Source: Heterocephalus glaber (Eukaryota > Chordata > Mammalia > Rodentia > Bathyergidae). From it: a stretch of 64,000 bases of DNA. Below the pieces are notes generated by a model. The model was given only the letters and a program-made list of their open reading frames with translations. It did no database searches and was not told where the DNA came from. A program made the translations under genes and the position numbers. Positions 59,814 to 64,000 of the stretch are shown one piece after another. Position 1 is the stretch's first letter, and each line of letters starts with the position of its first letter. Location of the stretch: positions 20,520,274 through 20,584,273 of the forward strand of contig NW_004624732.1 of the NCBI RefSeq assembly GCF_000247695.1, given 5' to 3'.

Positions 59814-62119
59814 TTTGGTCACCATAATGTTCTATACTAACTCATTTATTAGTTTGTATCTCTCACCAAGAGGCACATCTTTGTGGTCCTCCAGCAAACA
59901 CTATGGGTGTGATACTTCTGGATAAAAAGTTTGTTGGAAGAGTGAGATAGTGAGTCATGAGAGAAGAAACGAAGAGAAAGATCAATGAATCAATCAGTTA
60001 ACCCCATAGCACTCAAATTTTTTTCCTATTTTTTTCCATTCTGTACAACATTGATATTGCAAGACATTGACAAATGACCTCATAAAATTTAGATATACTT
60101 CATACAAAACAAATTTGAAATGTGCTGTTTAGTTTCAAGGTAAACTTCACACAGTAAAGGCTCTCAGGAGTAATTATTTTGACTTTTTATAAAAGAATAT
60201 TTACATAGTATCATGCTTGTTTATCTAGGAAGTTCTGAGCTGTATTCAGCTAATTGCAGGGAAATTAATTAGACACATAAGGATTAAATTCTTGTTTGTT
60301 AAGTGTGTTAGAAAATCAACTGGCAAAGTGTATTTTGAGTTTCTCTCAAACAAAAATGTTTGAAAAATGTTTTGAGGTATTTGACAAACACCAAACAGAG
60401 CCACATCCTCACTGAAGAGGAATAATATAAAAATCACAGGAAAGGCACCTTGGTGGTTATGGATAATCTGCGAATAGGATGCAGAGATGTGTCATTTGTA
60501 CTCTTGTTGTAGCATGCAGGTGAATGGAGCAGCACACACACACACTTCAAAGCACTTGGTTGAAAACACACATTTGTTACTCCATATATTTTGAAATAGT
60601 TTGAACATGATGCTGATCTTAAATTTGCTTATGACTCTTTTATCATCAAGAAGCACAAGTGTGGAAAAATGAAACCTACAGGACTATTCAAAATGCGAGT
60701 ACACGCGCATGCACACACACAGTCACTGAGATCAACGTCTGTGGTTGTAACCATCTCCCCACTTCAAAACCCCTCTATCATCTCACAGTAACTCTCAGCC
60801 TTCCTAGCAGTCAGGTCCACCAAACTGCAAATAGTTTCAAGGCTAAGAGATATATTTATTATACTACTTAGGCATTTCTTAAATGTTTAACATGTATACA
60901 GTGATGTTATCATTCTTATTAAGTTCTTAAGGTATTTCTATGTATGTTGATGATATTTGTGAGTTGTCTCCTTAGGCCTATTTCTCCCCAAGCCCTTGCT
61001 TATATAAAGTTCTTATTGTATACTTAACCAGTTATTTTTACAATGTACATGTTGTGCTGTAGCAGATTGACATGTAGAAATTTCAAGTTAACTCAGGTCA
61101 TACATTGCTCAGGAAACAACCCCAGGATTCAGTTTTTCTCTTATTAAAGGGGTTTTTGGGTTCAAATATGTAAATTCTTAAAAATTACTATGGAATAGTA
61201 GAAATGGAATTTACATAATCATTTAAAATTAATTCAGTCCAAATATTTACAAAGTCTTCTTTTGTGTTTGTCCATGAAGAGGCTTTAGGGGTAGATGTGG
61301 GTAAGACAGAGTCTCAGACCTGAAAAACTTCAGACTATACAAAAATGCATCAATGAACGAGACAGTCTAGAAATTTTTCACTAAGCTTACAGCACAGCCA
61401 TAAAATGGGTTCCTCAAGGTGCACAGTCTAGGCCACCAACCTATACCATCTCGTCCAGCAACTGCCTCTGTCCCTCTCAAGCAGTGCCGTTGGTGACAGA
61501 GAGTTGCTGGAGCCTGTGGAGATCAGGGACAGCTGCCAGGCTCCCACCCCTGTCTGTCTCCTCTTCTGAACTCTGCCCACCTTGTATCTCTGCTTCTGTT
61601 TCCACTTGGGAAATTCGCAAATTCATCAAAAAAAAAAAAAAAGATCCCTGCTCAAGGCAAAGGCTCAGAGGAGATTTCTGAGCTACTCCTGTCCTTGTAG
61701 ACCCTGTGTGCTTCAAGAGGGGCTTTTGGAGGGATAATCTGAACTTCTGATCTGCTCCTAAAAATGAGAGGCATGGGAAATTTCCACATCAGGAAGAAGA
61801 ATGATGATCTCCCTCTCTATCTAGAGCAAGGAATTAGGTCCCTCTGTCATCTCCACATCATGTGAACAACTCTTGACACCTTCACTTAAAAAGAGAATAG
61901 ATCAGGTCTTTTCTCAAATTATCCCTGGTCACTGGGAGTTAAGACTTTGCCATATAAGACTCCTAACTCCAAAAGCAGGTATGATTTCCGATGTGTTCCT
62001 TATTCCTAAAGCAGAGGGGAAATGACCCAGACACCTGAGAAAAAGAATTAGGTTTATTTGAGAAGTAGGATACTAAAGCTGAAACCACAGACTTCAAAAT
62101 GAGCTATATGCCCTTCCCT
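59814..62119. other. Unassigned intron sequence
   Basis: No exon recognised. A poly(A) run sits at 61627-61641. The overlapping open frames at 61477-61716 on both strands look like chance. Confidence 0.4.
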
Positions 62120-62227
62120 GTTTTTTCCTAAATTGGTAAGTTTCCCAGGCTGGTCTTAACCTTGTCATCCTTCTGTCTCAACCTCCCAAAGTACTGGGAT
62201 TATAGGCACGCAACACCATGCCTAGCT
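62120..62227 (-). mobile_element. 7SL-derived SINE monomer (B1-like)
   Basis: TTTCCCAGGCTGGTCTTAACC, TCTCAACCTCCCAAAGTACTGGGATTATAGGC and ACACCATGCCTAGCTA are the reversed 7SL-derived body. The single-unit length fits a rodent B1-type monomer. Confidence 0.85.
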
Positions 62228-63479
62228 AATCATTAGTTTTTATTTTTCTTTGTTTCATGATTTAGTATATCCTAGACCTAGGAGATCCTGTTCCCCACGT
62301 TTGTTTCTTCTCTTGCCTTGGTGGCTTGAGATAAAACATTCAAGTGAACTAAGCTTTATTTCAGTGGTCCACAGAATTAAGAATTTTCCCATATCCAGCC
62401 ATACAATTATTTTAAGGATGGAATGAAAATACAGGAGGGTGGCTCTGCTTGTAAAGTGTGAAACCCAAAATGAGAATAGGAAGCAGTCTGTGAATTGTCA
62501 GCAATATCTTATTGCAATTGAGAGCAACTATTTTAACAATTTTATTTCTGGGATCTCATTTCTGTGCCATGAAACATGCCTGGGAATTAGTGTCACAGAT
62601 AATGCTCCTGAAGGTTTGCAGTGGGCCAGATGAGTAGGAGAAGATAAAGAGGAAAGGAATTAAAGGGCTGAGGGATGGCAGAGCCATGCTGCCCTTGAGG
62701 GTGGGCAGCTTGTACAGCACATGAGCATATGGCCGGGAAATAAGGAAAGGAAGAACCACCTACTCCACTTGCCCTTTGAGATCCCTTAAAGAAACCCCAC
62801 TGTCATTGGATTTCAGGCTCCACTTGCATTCAGTCTTCTGACAATTCAGCCTTCTGACATCACACTAAATGCAGCATTTGCTTCCTCCAGAAGAGTGTGT
62901 GTGTGTGTATGTGTGTGTGTTTGTGTGCATTCATCAGTGTTTAATGGAGCAAGAAGAAGGATGAGTGAAAAAAACAAGATCCAATGGAAGATTTTTGAAG
63001 GTTAGGGAAAAATACTGAGAAAGACAAAATATCAGTTTTCTCTTATATCCACTTCCACTGGGATCACTTGAGATAGACCTTCCTGACTTCCTCAAGAATT
63101 GTTTCCAAGAATGAGCCAAATGTCATGAATACATTGACATAAAAAAAATTCTCAAAAGGAGCTCTTGAAACCTTCCTTTTGTGAACCTTTTTCTCCCAAA
63201 ATGCAGGCAAAGTCAAAAGGGTATTTTAAAAATGACATTCTTTATTTAAATCTGATTTATGATTCTTCATTTTCCTTCAATAAATAAGTATGGTGTCATT
63301 TCACTGTAAAGCCACTGCATCTGCACTTCACCCTTGTGTAGATAAAAATCCATACTTGTGTGTTTGACCAAAACACCTCTAGGTCTTTAGTTCATAACTG
63401 CTTACATAACTCCAGGTCTATTTGCAAATAACTTTATATTCATAGAATACTAAGAATCAGAACCAGGATGAATTTCTGA
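62228..63479. other. Unassigned intron sequence with a (GT)n repeat
   Basis: No exon or strong repeat apart from the GT tract at 62894. Confidence 0.4.
62894..62928. repeat. (GT)n microsatellite
   Basis: Imperfect GT repeat of about 35 bp. Confidence 0.9.
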
Positions 63480-63590
63480 AATTGTGGAATTCAAGCCTTT
63501 TGCTTTACAAATGATGAGATGAAGACTTAGGGAGGTGACAGGACTGCCCATTATGGGGCAAGTCTGGACCAGAAAATTTCTATTCACTTT
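63480..63590 (-). repeat. MIR-like relic
   Basis: TTTACAAATGATGAGATGAAGACTTAGGGAGGTGACAGGACTGCCC is a diverged reversed MIR core. Confidence 0.45.
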
Positions 63591-63705
63591 GTGCTGTTGA
63601 CTATAGAGCCAGTTGTATCCCATCACAGCAGAAGGTTGATGATTATTAGTTCCATCATTCTTCCTGATAATTGTTTTCATGGTTGACTTGTCCACTCTCT
63701 CTTCT

Positions 63706-63750
63706 CTCCCTCCCTCCCTCCCTCCCTCCCTCCTTCCCTTCTTCCCTCTC
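63706..63750. repeat. (CTCC)n/(TTCC)n microsatellite
   Basis: CCCT tetranucleotide repeat of about 45 bp grading into TTCC/TTCCC. Confidence 0.92.
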
Positions 63751-64000
63751 TTTCTTTGTTTTACTTTCTTTTGCAAAAGGAAAGAAATAGTTTCATTCCT
63801 GGATAAGAGGAAAGAAATAGACAAGTGGTCTATAAATTTCAAGCAGTATTTGAATCTCCTTTCTTTCCTTATTTCTTCCTCCCATAACTTTTCCTAACCC
63901 CTTTTCTTCAAAGGTAAAGAAGCAAAAAAGGAATGACAAAAGAAAAAAAGGTAAGAAGAGAAAAACGAAACATATGGGCTTGTTTATGAATATTTTCCTG

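Larger units (their letters stand above)
58515..64000 (-). other. CNTNAP5: CNTNAP5 intron 1 (3' part; continues right of the window)
   Basis: Sequence upstream, in gene terms, of exon 2. It contains a MaLR LTR split by an L1, a B1-like SINE, MIR relics and (GT)n and (CTCC)n repeats. No signal-peptide exon or CpG-rich promoter stretch is visible, so exon 1 lies beyond 64000. Confidence 0.85.

Overview
This window is mammalian nuclear DNA. It has no operons, long open reading frames or prokaryotic signals. It consists of long AT-rich intron sequence with many retrotransposon copies and two short spliced exons. Both exons lie on the minus strand and encode the start of the discoidin (F5/8 type C) domain of a contactin-associated protein. 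The translated residues match CNTNAP5 (CASPR5), as I remember it, almost residue for residue. Exon 2 is 58410-58514 and exon 3 is 38638-38831. Their split codons fit each other: G from exon 2 joins GA from exon 3 to give Gly. The whole window is therefore an interior slice of one very large CNTNAP5 gene transcribed right to left: the 3' part of intron 1 (58515-64000), exon 2, all of intron 2 (38832-58409, 19,578 bp), exon 3, and the 5' part of intron 3 (1-38637). I found no exon 4 or exon 1 here.

Repeats point to a rodent outside the mouse/rat group. There are tRNA-Ala-derived ID SINEs (5169, 10201, 10830, 20056, 34157), a 7SL-derived B1-like monomer (62120), a young L1 lineage with a characteristic polypurine 3' UTR, and ERVK-type LTRs. 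A beaver-like (castorid) or related rodent is my guess from the ID consensus. It is not proven.

Layout by region. At 1-515 is an L1 whose 5' part is inverted. At 5095-5640 is an ancient L1M 3' end split by an ID SINE. At 13765-14207 is a MaLR (MLT1-type) LTR, followed at 14363-14908 by three L1 3' ends in tandem. At 26098-33670 is a nearly full-length decayed minus-strand L1 (3' UTR, ORF2, ORF1, probable 5' UTR), broken by a solo ERVK-type LTR at 27351-27894. At 34817-35111 is a tiny L1 with an internal inversion and target-site duplications. At 36290-37003 is a probable second ERVK-type LTR. At 44623-48641 is a minus-strand L1 with a 15-bp perfect target-site duplication, a probable 3' transduction, a nested younger L1 and a deletion that joins its GC-rich 5' UTR directly to mid-ORF2. 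At 54188-55165 two L1 3' ends follow each other. At 59278-59813 is a MaLR LTR split by an L1. MIR and L2 relics and microsatellites fill much of the rest.

I see no undescribed gene system. The most biologically pointed observation is that the polypyrimidine tract of the exon 3 splice acceptor is itself a (CT)n microsatellite. Next in interest are the mechanistic details recorded in the L1 insertions (twin priming, 3' transduction, 5'UTR-to-ORF2 deletion).
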